Positions 49,113 through 57,605 of a stretch of DNA of 64,000 bases are shown in pieces; the stretch's first letter is position 1, and every line of letters starts with the position of its first letter. This stretch comes from Serratia plymuthica. Lineage in GTDB: Bacteria > Pseudomonadota > Gammaproteobacteria > Enterobacterales > Enterobacteriaceae. The notes under the pieces were generated by a model. It ran no database searches, was not told the DNA's origin, and saw nothing but the letters and a program-made list of their open reading frames with translations. Location of the stretch: positions 1,550,001 to 1,614,000 of the forward strand of contig NZ_CP068771.1 in assembly GCF_018336935.1 (NCBI RefSeq), read 5' to 3'. The translations under genes were made by a program, and so were the position numbers.

Positions 49113-49604
49113 ATGGCAATTCCTGTTTATCTTTGGCTGAAAGACGACGGCGGTGCAGACATCAAAGGGTCTGTAGACGTGAAAGACCGCGAGGGCAGCA
49201 TTGAAGTGGTGGCTCAGGAACACAACCTGTACATCCCGACCGACAACAACACCGGCAAACTGACCGGTACGCGTATCCACACGCCATTCCTGTTTACCAA
49301 GGAAATCGACTCTTCCAGCCCGTACCTCTACAAGGCGGTGACCACCGGCCAGACCCTGAAATCCGCCGAGTTCAAGTGGTACAAAATCAACGACGCGGGC
49401 CAGGAAGTGGAGTACTTCAACACCAAGCTTGAGAACGTTAAATTGGTGAAGGTCGCGCCGAAAATGCACGACATCAAAGACCCGGCTAAAGAGAAGCACA
49501 ACCACCTCGAAGCCATCGAGCTGCGCTACGAAAAAATCACCTGGACCTACAAAGACGGCAACATTATTCATTCCGATTCCTGGAACGAACGCGCCACCGC
49601 CTAA
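49113..49604 (+). CDS. hcp: T6SS tube protein Hcp (TssD)
   Basis: Forms the hexameric-ring tube fired from the cell and is also a chaperone for small effectors. It has 163 residues, starting MAIPVYLWLKDDGGADIKGS, with the family stretches HTPFLFTKEIDSSSPYLYKA, AEFKWYKIN and LRYEKITWTYKDGN. It has a GAAATGGAGAAG ribosome region in the end of the preceding gene. The ERIC repeat begins with the base after its stop codon. Confidence 0.97.
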   Translation: MAIPVYLWLKDDGGADIKGSVDVKDREGSIEVVAQEHNLYIPTDNNTGKLTGTRIHTPFLFTKEIDSSSPYLYKAVTTGQTLKSAEFKWYKINDAGQEVEYFNTKLENVKLVKVAPKMHDIKDPAKEKHNHLEAIELRYEKITWTYKDGNIIHSDSWNERATA

Positions 49605-49731
49605 GTTACCCGTCATATTTCGCACCGCAGCGGCGTTGGCTGCCTGCGCTTACCCCGGTCACGTACTTTTGTACGCTCCAGGGGATGCACTTACTTGCCG
49701 CCTTGCTGCAACGCGAACTATTTAGGGTAAC
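49605..49731. repeat. ERIC (IRU) repeat element
   Basis: Exactly 127 bp, the canonical ERIC length. It is bounded by perfect inverted termini GTTACCC and GGGTAAC. The centre carries TACCCCGGTCACGTAC and GTACGCTCCAGGGGATGCAC, clearly related to the known ERIC core used for PCR typing. The whole element is an imperfect palindrome and is transcribed as a long hairpin between hcp and clpV. Confidence 0.92.
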
Positions 49732-49739
49732 CGCTTATG

Positions 49740-49807
49740 CGGGCGGGGAAACCTGTCCGCAGTTTTACTGAGTACCTGCCCGGCGGGTACCCAGTAAAAC
49801 CTCCCGC
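49740..49807 (+). repeat. Long hairpin between hcp and clpV
   Basis: Inner stem: GTTTTACTGAGTACC (49762-49776) pairs with GGTACCCAGTAAAAC (49786-49800), 14 of 15 positions, with a 9-nt loop. Flanking GCGGG and CCCGC can extend it. It has no U-run, so it looks more like an mRNA-stability or processing hairpin than a terminator. It may help keep Hcp high relative to ClpV. Confidence 0.65.
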
Positions 49808-49903
49808 AATCCAGAATTCGACCTGATGCGCTTTAGGTTCCTTTTAAGGGAAAGCGATGGGCGGTAGCGTGCCTGAAGGTCCCCAGACTGAGAGTGAAAT
49901 AAC

Positions 49904-52561
49904 ATGGAAAATCCCGCCATTCTGCTGCGTCGTCTAAATCCTTATTGTGCCCGTGCTCTTGAAGGCGCTGCCTCGCTGTGCCAGACCCGCGCTCACGCAG
50001 AAATTCTGCCAGAGCACTGGTTGTTGAAACTGCTGGAGCAGGGGGAAGGCGATCTGACCGTGCTGGCTCGCCGTTACGAATGGGATATGGATGCCCTGTG
50101 GCAGGCGCTGCTGGGCTGGCTTGATAATCTGCCGCGGGCTATGCGCAGCCGTCCTCAGTTGTCGGACGCGACGGGAGCTCTGCTGAAACAGGCGTGGATG
50201 GTTGCCTCGCTTGAAGGCGGCGAACACATCCGCAGTGTACATGTGCTGGCGGCAATGATTGACATGCCCAAAATGCTGCGTTGCGACGGGGTGTGGCCAC
50301 TGCTGACGCTGGGGCAGAGCCAGCTTGAGCGTCTGCGCCCGTTGCTGGACGCGCAGTCCGATGAGCGTGAAGAAATACAGCAGGAAGCCGCATTGGCACA
50401 AGATCACGGGGGGACGGTAGAGCTCGTCGGGCGCCCGGCCGGTGCAGAGATAAAAGAAGGCGAACTTCCCGCGGCGCTGCAAAACGCCCTGGATAAGTTC
50501 ACCCTCGATGTCACGGCAAAAGCGAAAGAGGGCAACATCGACCCGGTATTCGGGCGCGATACGGAAATCCGCCAGATGGTGGATATTCTTTCCCGACGCC
50601 GTAAAAACAACCCGATTCTGGTGGGTGAGCCCGGCGTCGGTAAAACCGCCCTGGTGGAAGGGCTGGCGCTGCGTATCGCTGAAGGTAATGTTCCTGGCAG
50701 CCTGAAAAACGTCAGCCTGCGTACCCTTGACCTGGGGCTGCTGCAGGCGGGAGCCGGTGTGAAAGGCGAGTTTGAACAGCGTCTGAAAAACGTCATTGAT
50801 GCCGTACAGCAGTCTCCGACCCCTATTCTGCTGTTTATCGACGAAGCCCACACCCTCATTGGGGCGGGTAACCAGGCGGGCGGTGCGGATGCGGCCAATC
50901 TGCTGAAGCCGGCTTTGGCGCGTGGCGAACTCAGAACTATCGCCGCCACCACTTGGAGCGAATACAAACAGTATTTTGAACGTGATGCCGCGCTCGAGCG
51001 TCGTTTCCAGCGGGTGGTGGTCGACGAGCCGGATGACGACACTGCCTGCCTGATGCTCAGGGGGCTGAAATCCCGCTATGCCGAACACCATGGTGTGCAT
51101 ATCACCGACAGCGCCATTCAGGCCGCAGTGACACTTTCCCGCCGCTATCTTACCGGGCGGCAGTTGCCGGACAAGGCGGTCGACCTGCTCGACACCGCAA
51201 GCGCCCGCGTGCGCATGAGCCTGGACACCGTACCTGAAACCATCACGCAGCTGAAAGCACAGCTGACCGCGCTGAGATTGGAAGAACAGGCTTTACTGGA
51301 AGATATCGCAGCGGGGGGCAACATCCGGGGTGGCCGCCTGAGCGACATTGAGCAGCAACGCGGCAAGCTGGACGCGACCCTGCAACAGCAAGAAGGGCAT
51401 TTTGACCGGGAGAAACAGATTGCACGGCAGTTAATGGCCTGTCGTCAGGACATCAGCTGCCAGGCAGGCATTATTGATGACCTGCAACGGCAGTTGTCCG
51501 AACTCCAGCGGCATGAAGCCTTGATTCAGGTGGATGTGGACACCCGCACGGTGGCCAATGTGATTGCCGACTGGACCGGTGTCCCGCTCTCTTCATTAAT
51601 GAAGGACGAACAGTCCGAGTTGCTGAGTCTGGAAAGTGCGATCGGCAAGCGGGTGGTAGGCCAGGAGGTAGCGCTGAACGCCATTGCCCAGCGCCTGCGC
51701 GCGGCTAAAACGGGCCTGACATCTGAGAACGGCCCGCAGGGCGTATTCTTGCTGGTGGGCCCGAGCGGCACGGGTAAAACCGAAACGGCGCTCACCCTGG
51801 CGGATACGCTGTACGGCGGCGAAAAATCCCTTATTACCATCAACCTTTCGGAGTATCAGGAGCCGCATACCGTCAGCCAACTGAAAGGTTCCCCACCGGG
51901 TTACGTCGGTTACGGTCAGGGCGGCATTCTGACCGAAGCGGTGCGTAAACGCCCGTACAGCGTGGTGCTGCTCGACGAGGTGGAAAAAGCCCACCGCGAC
52001 GTGATGAACCTGTTCTATCAGGTGTTTGATCGGGGCTTTATGCGCGACGGCGAAGGACGCGAAATCGACTTTCGCAACACCGTGATTCTGATGACCTCCA
52101 ACCTCGGCAGTGATCACATCATGCAACGGTTGGACGAACAACCGGAAGCGACCGAAGGCGATCTGCACGAACTGCTGCGCCCGATATTGCGCGACCACTT
52201 CCAGCCCGCGTTGCTGGCCCGCTTCCAGACCGTCATTTACCGCCCGCTGAGTGAGCCCGCAATGCGTACCATCGTGCAAATGAAACTGGCGCAGGTGAGC
52301 AAACGCCTGCACCGTCATTATGGCCTGACTACGCATATCGAAGAGAACTTGTACGGTGCCCTCACCGCCGCCTGCCTGCTGCCGGATACCGGTGCGCGCA
52401 ACGTCGACAGCTTGCTGAATCAGCAAATCCTGCCGGTACTGAGCCAGCAACTGCTCACCCATATGGCGACGAAGCAGAAATCGCAGTCGCTTCGGCTTGG
52501 GTGGGATGAGGAAGAGGGCATAAGGCTGGTGTTTGACGCTCTACAACCGGACGCTATATGA
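49904..52561 (+). CDS. clpV: T6SS sheath-recycling ATPase TssH (ClpV)
   Basis: AAA+ ATPase that extracts TssC and disassembles contracted sheaths for reuse. It has 885 residues. The N-domain (about 1-160) is followed by AAA1 with Walker A GEPGVGKT (241-248) and LLFIDEAHTLIGAG. A ClpB-type middle coiled coil spans about 440-545. AAA2 has GPSGTGKT (619-626) and VVLLDEVEKAH. It is separated from hcp by 299 bp of repeats, longer than other gaps in the cluster. Its ribosome site is GAGAGTG. Confidence 0.97.
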   Translation: MENPAILLRRLNPYCARALEGAASLCQTRAHAEILPEHWLLKLLEQGEGDLTVLARRYEWDMDALWQALLGWLDNLPRAMRSRPQLSDATGALLKQAWMVASLEGGEHIRSVHVLAAMIDMPKMLRCDGVWPLLTLGQSQLERLRPLLDAQSDEREEIQQEAALAQDHGGTVELVGRPAGAEIKEGELPAALQNALDKFTLDVTAKAKEGNIDPVFGRDTEIRQMVDILSRRRKNNPILVGEPGVGKTALVEGLALRIAEGNVPGSLKNVSLRTLDLGLLQAGAGVKGEFEQRLKNVIDAVQQSPTPILLFIDEAHTLIGAGNQAGGADAANLLKPALARGELRTIAATTWSEYKQYFERDAALERRFQRVVVDEPDDDTACLMLRGLKSRYAEHHGVHITDSAIQAAVTLSRRYLTGRQLPDKAVDLLDTASARVRMSLDTVPETITQLKAQLTALRLEEQALLEDIAAGGNIRGGRLSDIEQQRGKLDATLQQQEGHFDREKQIARQLMACRQDISCQAGIIDDLQRQLSELQRHEALIQVDVDTRTVANVIADWTGVPLSSLMKDEQSELLSLESAIGKRVVGQEVALNAIAQRLRAAKTGLTSENGPQGVFLLVGPSGTGKTETALTLADTLYGGEKSLITINLSEYQEPHTVSQLKGSPPGYVGYGQGGILTEAVRKRPYSVVLLDEVEKAHRDVMNLFYQVFDRGFMRDGEGREIDFRNTVILMTSNLGSDHIMQRLDEQPEATEGDLHELLRPILRDHFQPALLARFQTVIYRPLSEPAMRTIVQMKLAQVSKRLHRHYGLTTHIEENLYGALTAACLLPDTGARNVDSLLNQQILPVLSQQLLTHMATKQKSQSLRLGWDEEEGIRLVFDALQPDAI

Positions 52562-52621
52562 CCTAACATCAGACAGTTACAGCGCATTTGCAGTTTATCT
52601 CCACTCAGGAAAATCAAAATA

Positions 52622-52894
52622 ATGAAAATGTTCAAAGCTATATTTCTTGCCATGTTGATTACCGTCCCAACGTTGACGTTAAGCGGGTGTGGAACGCTGG
52701 ACAGGGGAATGAGTTATCAATCGACATATCGAGGATTTGACAGGGATAAGACGGCGGGAAGCCATGCTTTCTTATGGATGTCCACGTTGGGGGTTATACC
52801 TATTTTTTACATTGTGTCCATGCCCGTTGATCTCGTCGTTGATACGGTTCTGCTTCCTTGGGATCTTTATGCCAGTAGAGACAGAGATCGTTAA
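52622..52894 (+). CDS. Small YceK/YidQ-like lipoprotein
   Basis: Predicted lipoprotein of 90 residues (88 if ATG 52628 is used). The signal MKMFKAIFLAMLITVPTLTL ends in lipobox LSGC, with the lipidated Cys at 23. The mature part (GTLDRGMSYQSTYRGFDRD ... MPVDLVVDTVLLPWDLYASR) has the layout of the YceK/YidQ (DUF1375) family, including the hydrophobic GVIPIFYIVSMPVDLVVDTV. It lies between clpV and vgrG. It is too small to be a typical TssJ. A T6SS role is inferred only from position. Confidence 0.75.
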   Translation: MKMFKAIFLAMLITVPTLTLSGCGTLDRGMSYQSTYRGFDRDKTAGSHAFLWMSTLGVIPIFYIVSMPVDLVVDTVLLPWDLYASRDRDR

Positions 52895-52981
52895 GCGCCT
52901 TTTCGGGTGTAACAGGGAAGCAACGGTGCATCACAAATGATGCTGAACAACGCTGAGATACTGGACGCGTTACAGGAACAG

Positions 52982-53015
52982 CCTGCGGTCTGATGGGCCT
53001 CGACTCAACCGCAGG
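52982..53015 (+). promoter_or_regulatory. Hairpin just upstream of vgrG
   Basis: A perfect 8-bp stem CCTGCGGT / ACCGCAGG with an 18-nt loop. There is no U-run. It would bury the GTG codon at 53018 and leaves the AAGGA site for ATG 53063 free. Confidence 0.45.
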
Positions 53016-53062
53016 GAGTGGATACGCCGATGTACCGGCTGCAGAATAATAAGGACATTATC

Positions 53063-55441
53063 ATGAGCGCAAACCCGATTTCTTTTTTCAACCACAACCA
53101 CCACCTGCTGGCGATAAAAGGATGTGAGTCAGAACTTGATGTGCTGGCATTTGAAGGCAACGAGGCCCTGAGCAAGCCGTTCAGCTACCGCATTGAGTTC
53201 ACCAGTTCAGACCACGCTATCAGCAAAGAAACGATGCTGATGAAAGCCGGTTCCCTGGCGCTACAGGCCCCGGTTGATCAGGGTTACGGCATTAAAATTC
53301 AACAACCGGTACGGGTTCTCCAGGGGGTGGTGAGCGGTTTTGAACGTCTTGGTACCTCAAAAGATGAAACCCATTACGCCCTGACGCTACAGCCGCGCCT
53401 GGCGCTGCTCGACCGCTCTCATCAGAACGCCATTTACCAGGACATGTCGGTGCCGCAAATCGTGGAAAAAATCCTGCGTGAGCGCCACGGCATGCGCGGT
53501 CAGGATTTTCTATTCTCGCTTTCAAAAGAGTACCCGCGCCGTGAGCAGGTGATGCAGTACGGCGAGGATGACCTGCACTTTATTACCCGTCTGCTGGGTG
53601 AAGTCGGCATCTGGTTCCGCTTCACCACAGATTCACGTCTGAACATCGATGTGGTGGAGTTTTACGACAGCCGACAGGGGTATGAGACAGGGCTGACGTT
53701 GCCGTCGGTGCCGCCGTCGGGCCAGCACTCGCAAGGCGTGGATTCGGTGTGGGGGATGGAGAGCCATCACAACGTGGTGCAAAAGCAGGTCAGCACCCGC
53801 GATTACAACTACCGCCAGGCCACTGAAGACATGAATACGCAGGTAGACGCCTCCCGGGGGGACGCCACCACCTACGGTGAGGCTTACCACTATGCCGACA
53901 ACTATCTGACGCAGGGCAGCTCTTATGACCGTAATCCGTCGCCGGAGTCCGGCGCGTTTTATGCCCGCGTGCGTCACGAACGTTACCTGAACGGCCAGAC
54001 GCAGACCCGCGCCATCACCAGTTGCCCGACACTGGCGCCCGGGCAGGTGCTGAACGTCACCGGCGGCTATGAAGTGGCGGAGGCGTTCAGCCAGGGGGTG
54101 CTCATCACCGGGATGAACAGTGCGGCCCGCCGTGATAAAGATTTTGAGGTTCATTTCAGCGGTATCCCGGACAGCAATGATTTTAGCTTCCGTCCTGAGC
54201 CAGGTTCACGCCCGGTGATGGCCGGCACACTGCCGGCCCGCATCACCAGCACTACCGAGAATGACACCTACGGGCATATCGATAAAGACGGTCGCTACCG
54301 CGTCAACATGCTGTTTGACCGCGACAACTGGGAAACCGGATTCGAGAGCCTGTGGGTGCGTCAGTCCCGCCCCTATGCCGGCGACACCTATGGCCTGCAC
54401 CTGCCGCTGCTGGCGGGCACCGAAGTGGCGATTGGCTTTGAGGACGGCAACCCGGACCGGCCGTACATCAATGGCGTGCTGCACGATTCGGCGCACGGCG
54501 ACCACGTCACCATCCGCAACTACAAACGTAACGTGCTGCGCACCCCGAGCAACAACAAAATCCGCCTCGACGATGAGCGCGGCAAAGAGCATATCAAGGT
54601 CAGCACGGAGTACGGCGGCAAAAGCCAGCTGAACCTCGGCCACCTGGTGGACAGCGAGAGGCAAAAGCGCGGCGAGGGCTTTGAGCTCAGAACCGACAAC
54701 TGGGGGGCGATACGGGCGCAGAAAGGGATATTCATCAGTGCGGATGGCCAGAACAGGGCACAGGGTCAGGTGCTGGAGATGCAGCAGGCCATCAGCCTGC
54801 TGAAAGGGGCGGTGAATCAGGTAACGGGATGGGGAACCATTACGCAGACTCACCACAACGTTGCTCCAGACACTGAGCCGTTGAGAAAGTTTGTTTCAGA
54901 AGCCAGCGAGCTTAAAGGGCCTGCTTTGCTCATGTCGGCACCGCAAGGCATCGCCTCAGTGACACCGGAAACCACATTGCTACACAGCGGGAAAGGGTTG
55001 TACCTGCAGAGCCTGGGTGAAGTGAATATCAGCACGGCACAGCGCTATTCAGTCAACGCGAGCGAGGCCGTCTCCATACTGGCTCACCAGGAGGGCATGC
55101 GCCTGATCTCTGCCAAAGGTCCGCTGGCGGTGGAATCCCATGCTGATACGCTGTCGCTGACGTCGATGAAAGATGTCACGGTGCAGTCCACCCAGGGGCA
55201 CCTGCAACTGACGGCAAAGAATGGGATCACGCTTGCCTGTGGCGGTGCTTACATCCAACTGACGCCACAGGGCGAAATCAACGTGCATGGCCCTGGTCTG
55301 CTAAGCCTCAAAGGGCAGCACAAATTACAGGGCCCGGCGAGTGAGGATTATCCGCTGCCCGAATTGCCTTCGTCGGTGTGCAAAGAGTGTCTGAAAAAGG
55401 CGCAGCAGCTCGCACAAGGCTTTGTGCCAAGGGAGGCATAA
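53063..55441 (+). CDS. vgrG: T6SS spike protein VgrG (TssI)
   Basis: Trimeric spike at the tip of the Hcp tube that carries effectors. The start at 53063 (MSANPISFFNHNHHLLAIKG) after AAGGA gives 792 residues; a GTG 15 codons upstream lies next to a hairpin and is less likely. It has gp27-like domains (about 1-370), an OB-fold gp5-like part (GHIDKDGRYRVNMLFDRD and SLWVRQSRPYAGDTYG), then a DUF2345-type beta-helix tip to about 770. The short C-terminal tail (KECLKKAQQLAQGF) has no catalytic domain. The next genes are the adaptor, immunity and lipase genes it is expected to serve. Confidence 0.96.
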   Translation: MSANPISFFNHNHHLLAIKGCESELDVLAFEGNEALSKPFSYRIEFTSSDHAISKETMLMKAGSLALQAPVDQGYGIKIQQPVRVLQGVVSGFERLGTSKDETHYALTLQPRLALLDRSHQNAIYQDMSVPQIVEKILRERHGMRGQDFLFSLSKEYPRREQVMQYGEDDLHFITRLLGEVGIWFRFTTDSRLNIDVVEFYDSRQGYETGLTLPSVPPSGQHSQGVDSVWGMESHHNVVQKQVSTRDYNYRQATEDMNTQVDASRGDATTYGEAYHYADNYLTQGSSYDRNPSPESGAFYARVRHERYLNGQTQTRAITSCPTLAPGQVLNVTGGYEVAEAFSQGVLITGMNSAARRDKDFEVHFSGIPDSNDFSFRPEPGSRPVMAGTLPARITSTTENDTYGHIDKDGRYRVNMLFDRDNWETGFESLWVRQSRPYAGDTYGLHLPLLAGTEVAIGFEDGNPDRPYINGVLHDSAHGDHVTIRNYKRNVLRTPSNNKIRLDDERGKEHIKVSTEYGGKSQLNLGHLVDSERQKRGEGFELRTDNWGAIRAQKGIFISADGQNRAQGQVLEMQQAISLLKGAVNQVTGWGTITQTHHNVAPDTEPLRKFVSEASELKGPALLMSAPQGIASVTPETTLLHSGKGLYLQSLGEVNISTAQRYSVNASEAVSILAHQEGMRLISAKGPLAVESHADTLSLTSMKDVTVQSTQGHLQLTAKNGITLACGGAYIQLTPQGEINVHGPGLLSLKGQHKLQGPASEDYPLPELPSSVCKECLKKAQQLAQGFVPREA

Positions 55442-56227
55442 GTGAAAATGACACGCATCGCTGACTGGGTGAATCTGCTTGAGCAAACCTGCGCGGATAT
55501 TGAAATGACCCACCTTGATTTTATTATCGACCAGTGCGGTATCGATTTTCCCGTCATCCCTGTACTTCGGGGTTTTTCACCGCCTTTGGCATGGCAGTCT
55601 CTCTACCAGGGGCTGCCGGAAGAAGCTTTACCCGAAGAGTCGCCGCTGTTGATCAGGATCTCGCTGAACGATCCTCAGCAGAAACAGTGGTTTATTGAGC
55701 TGGCTCAGAAAGTGCAAAAGACAGCCCCGCTATTGGTGCTCTGTTCTCATTGGCCTTTTACTACTCTGGCTGAATGGTTAATGGCCTGTGCCGACGCGAC
55801 GCATGAGGGGCGTGCAGGGCTGTTCAGGTACTTTGATGCCCGTATTTTCCCTTACCTGTTTTCTCATATTTTGGTATCCGAGCAGCAGGCTCAGTTGCAG
55901 CGTCCTGCACTGTTCTGGAGTTGGCTGGATCTTGACGAGAAACCGGCATTATTGATGGGGCAGGGGGATCAACCCGCAATCAATGAGAAGTGCCAGAACA
56001 TCGCTTTAAGCGATAACCAGTTTGAAGCCCTGATGTGCATCTGCGACGTAAAGTTGATGCTTCGCCATCGAGACGTTCCCGATACTGGATTTACCTCTCA
56101 GGATGAACGGTTTACTGCCTGTTTCAACGGCATGCTTTCAGCCACTGCCAAAGGAATGTTATGGGATAAAGAACGCCAAGATTGGGTGATAAATACCCTG
56201 ACCGGGCGGCCTTCTGAACAGGCCTGA
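55442..56227 (+). CDS. DUF4123 effector adaptor/chaperone
   Basis: Predicted adaptor that loads the downstream lipase onto VgrG (DUF4123/Tap-1/TEC family). It has 261 residues; GTG 55442 directly follows the vgrG stop codon and a GGGAGG site, with ATG 55448 as alternative. The N-terminal DUF4123 domain (about 15-140) contains RISLNDPQQKQWFIELAQ, PLLVLCSHWPFTTLAEWL and LFRYFDARIFPYLF, typical of the family. Its place between vgrG and the effector matches other DUF4123 loci. The effector partner is inferred. Confidence 0.82.
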   Translation: MKMTRIADWVNLLEQTCADIEMTHLDFIIDQCGIDFPVIPVLRGFSPPLAWQSLYQGLPEEALPEESPLLIRISLNDPQQKQWFIELAQKVQKTAPLLVLCSHWPFTTLAEWLMACADATHEGRAGLFRYFDARIFPYLFSHILVSEQQAQLQRPALFWSWLDLDEKPALLMGQGDQPAINEKCQNIALSDNQFEALMCICDVKLMLRHRDVPDTGFTSQDERFTACFNGMLSATAKGMLWDKERQDWVINTLTGRPSEQA

Positions 56228-56338
56228 ACGCAGGTTTATGATGCTGCTCATCTTCTGGAGGGGCAGCATTATGCCATCGCGAAAAGCCATGGTTAAGCAA
56301 GATGCACGTAACCGGTTAATTCATCAAAGGAATGCAAA

Positions 56339-56872
56339 ATGAAAACACGACATCACCTCGTGGTACTGGGGGCTCTGCTGCTGGCGGGTTGTAGCCAGCC
56401 GACGGCGAAAGCCAAAACCCGGAGTGGTGGCGGTGGGATTATTGTCGCCATCAACCACACCAAATGGGCGATCAACCATTTCAGCGTCGACGGTCAGTCG
56501 GGCATTGATGCTATTGGGCCCTATCAGGGCGGCGGCGGTGGCTGCTGCTATGGCGTGCCGGCGAAATGGCGGCCGGGTATGACGGTGAGGGTGGACTGGG
56601 AAACGGGAGTGGGATCATCAATGGATTTTCCGGGTTATGCCGATGAACAAAAATTTTTATCCTGGGCAAAAAAAATGAAGGCCCAGAATAAGCAGCACAG
56701 CACGGTGGTGCCGGTGCCGGACTATTCGGGGCAAAAAACCTGCGGGATCACGGTGCACTTTATGCCCTGTGACGAGGTGAAAGTGACCACCAGCTGTGTA
56801 AGCCCTGGCCGACCGGGCTATCCGATCAACGAGCCGCTGCAGATGCCGGAGCCAAAAATATGTCCGAAATAA
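56339..56872 (+). CDS. DUF3304 lipoprotein, Tle1 immunity-like, copy 1
   Basis: Predicted periplasmic lipoprotein that neutralises a Tle1-type phospholipase. It has 177 residues with lipobox LAGC (Cys18). A Gly-rich stretch (SGGGGIIVAINHTKWAINHF) is followed by GGGGGCCYGVPAKWRPGM. Further cysteines at 69, 70, 135, 144, 153 and 175 probably form disulfides. Its own variable window (about 90-118) reads GVGSSMDFPGYADEQKFLSW. A ribosome site AAAGGAATG precedes the start. The 3' end overlaps a 16-codon tle1 remnant. Confidence 0.85.
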   Translation: MKTRHHLVVLGALLLAGCSQPTAKAKTRSGGGGIIVAINHTKWAINHFSVDGQSGIDAIGPYQGGGGGCCYGVPAKWRPGMTVRVDWETGVGSSMDFPGYADEQKFLSWAKKMKAQNKQHSTVVPVPDYSGQKTCGITVHFMPCDEVKVTTSCVSPGRPGYPINEPLQMPEPKICPK

Positions 56873-56910
56873 TCACCGATCTGGCGTGGTTCCTCTTCTG
56901 CAATGCTTAG
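56860..56910 (+). pseudogene. tle1 5' remnant 1
   Basis: ATG 56860 starts the first ten codons of the phospholipase gene (MSEIITDLAW), followed by FLFCNA and TAG. It starts inside copy 1 with the same 13-nt overlap that copy 4 has with the real tle1. It is a fossil of the effector start, not a functional gene. Confidence 0.9.
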
Positions 56911-56981
56911 CCATGTCATTAGCGAAAAGTCATGGCTTAGCAAGGCGCACGTAACCGGTTAATTCATCAAAGGAAGGCAAA

Positions 56982-57515
56982 ATGAAAACACGACATTACC
57001 TCGTGGTGCTGGGGGCTCTGCTGCTGGCGGGTTGTAGCCAGCCGACGGCGAAAGCCAAAACCCGGAGCGGTGGCGGTGGGATTATTGTCGCCATCAACCA
57101 CACCAAATGGGCGATCAACCATTTCAGCGTCGACGGTCAGTCGGGGATTGACATTATCGGGCCCTATCAGGGCGGCGGCGGTGGCTGCTGCTATGGTGTG
57201 CCGGCGAAATGGCGGCCGGGCATGACGGTAAAAATCGACTGGGAAACTGGAGTGGGCGATATGGACGGATTTCCAGGGTTTGGTGATGACGCGAAATATC
57301 TGGCCTGGGAAAAAAAAATGAAGGCTCAGAATAAGCAGCACAGTACGGTGGTGCCGGTGCCGGACTATACGGGGCAAAAAACCTGCGGGATCACGGTGCA
57401 TTTTATGCCCTGTGATGAGGTGAAAGTAACCACCAGCTGTGTGAGTCCCGGCCGACCGGGCTATCCGATCAACGAGCCGCTGCAGATGCCGGAGCCAAAA
57501 GTATGTCCGAAATAA
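56982..57515 (+). CDS. DUF3304 lipoprotein, Tle1 immunity-like, copy 2
   Basis: 177 residues, nearly identical to copy 1 outside the centre: same lipobox LAGC, same six later cysteines, and DIIG in place of DAIG near residue 58. Its variable window reads GVGDMDGFPGFGDDAKYLAW. The preceding base change KIDWETG (for RVDWETG) is also specific to it. Ribosome site AAAGGAAGG. It is followed by a shorter spacer than the other copies (91 bp to the next start). It is expected to be a periplasmic immunity lipoprotein. Confidence 0.85.
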   Translation: MKTRHYLVVLGALLLAGCSQPTAKAKTRSGGGGIIVAINHTKWAINHFSVDGQSGIDIIGPYQGGGGGCCYGVPAKWRPGMTVKIDWETGVGDMDGFPGFGDDAKYLAWEKKMKAQNKQHSTVVPVPDYTGQKTCGITVHFMPCDEVKVTTSCVSPGRPGYPINEPLQMPEPKVCPK

Positions 57516-57553
57516 TCACCGATCTGGCGTGGCTCCTCTCCTGTGATGCTTAG
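57503..57553 (+). pseudogene. tle1 5' remnant 2
   Basis: ATG 57503 again opens with MSEIITDLAW, then LLSCDA and TAG. Its eleventh codon is Leu, as in intact tle1, whereas remnants 1 and 3 have Phe; this remnant is therefore closest to the intact gene. Confidence 0.9.
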
Positions 57554-57605
57554 CCATAGCTAAGCAAGACGCACATAACCTGCCAATTCATCAAAGGAAT
57601 GCAAA

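Noticed and set aside
52904..52993. Small frames between the lipoprotein and vgrG
   Set aside because: Very short (17 codons) with no ribosome site or conservation evidence.
53018..53062. GTG start for vgrG 15 codons upstream
   Set aside because: It lies directly after an 8-bp hairpin and adds residues not typical of VgrG; ATG 53063 has an AAGGA site.
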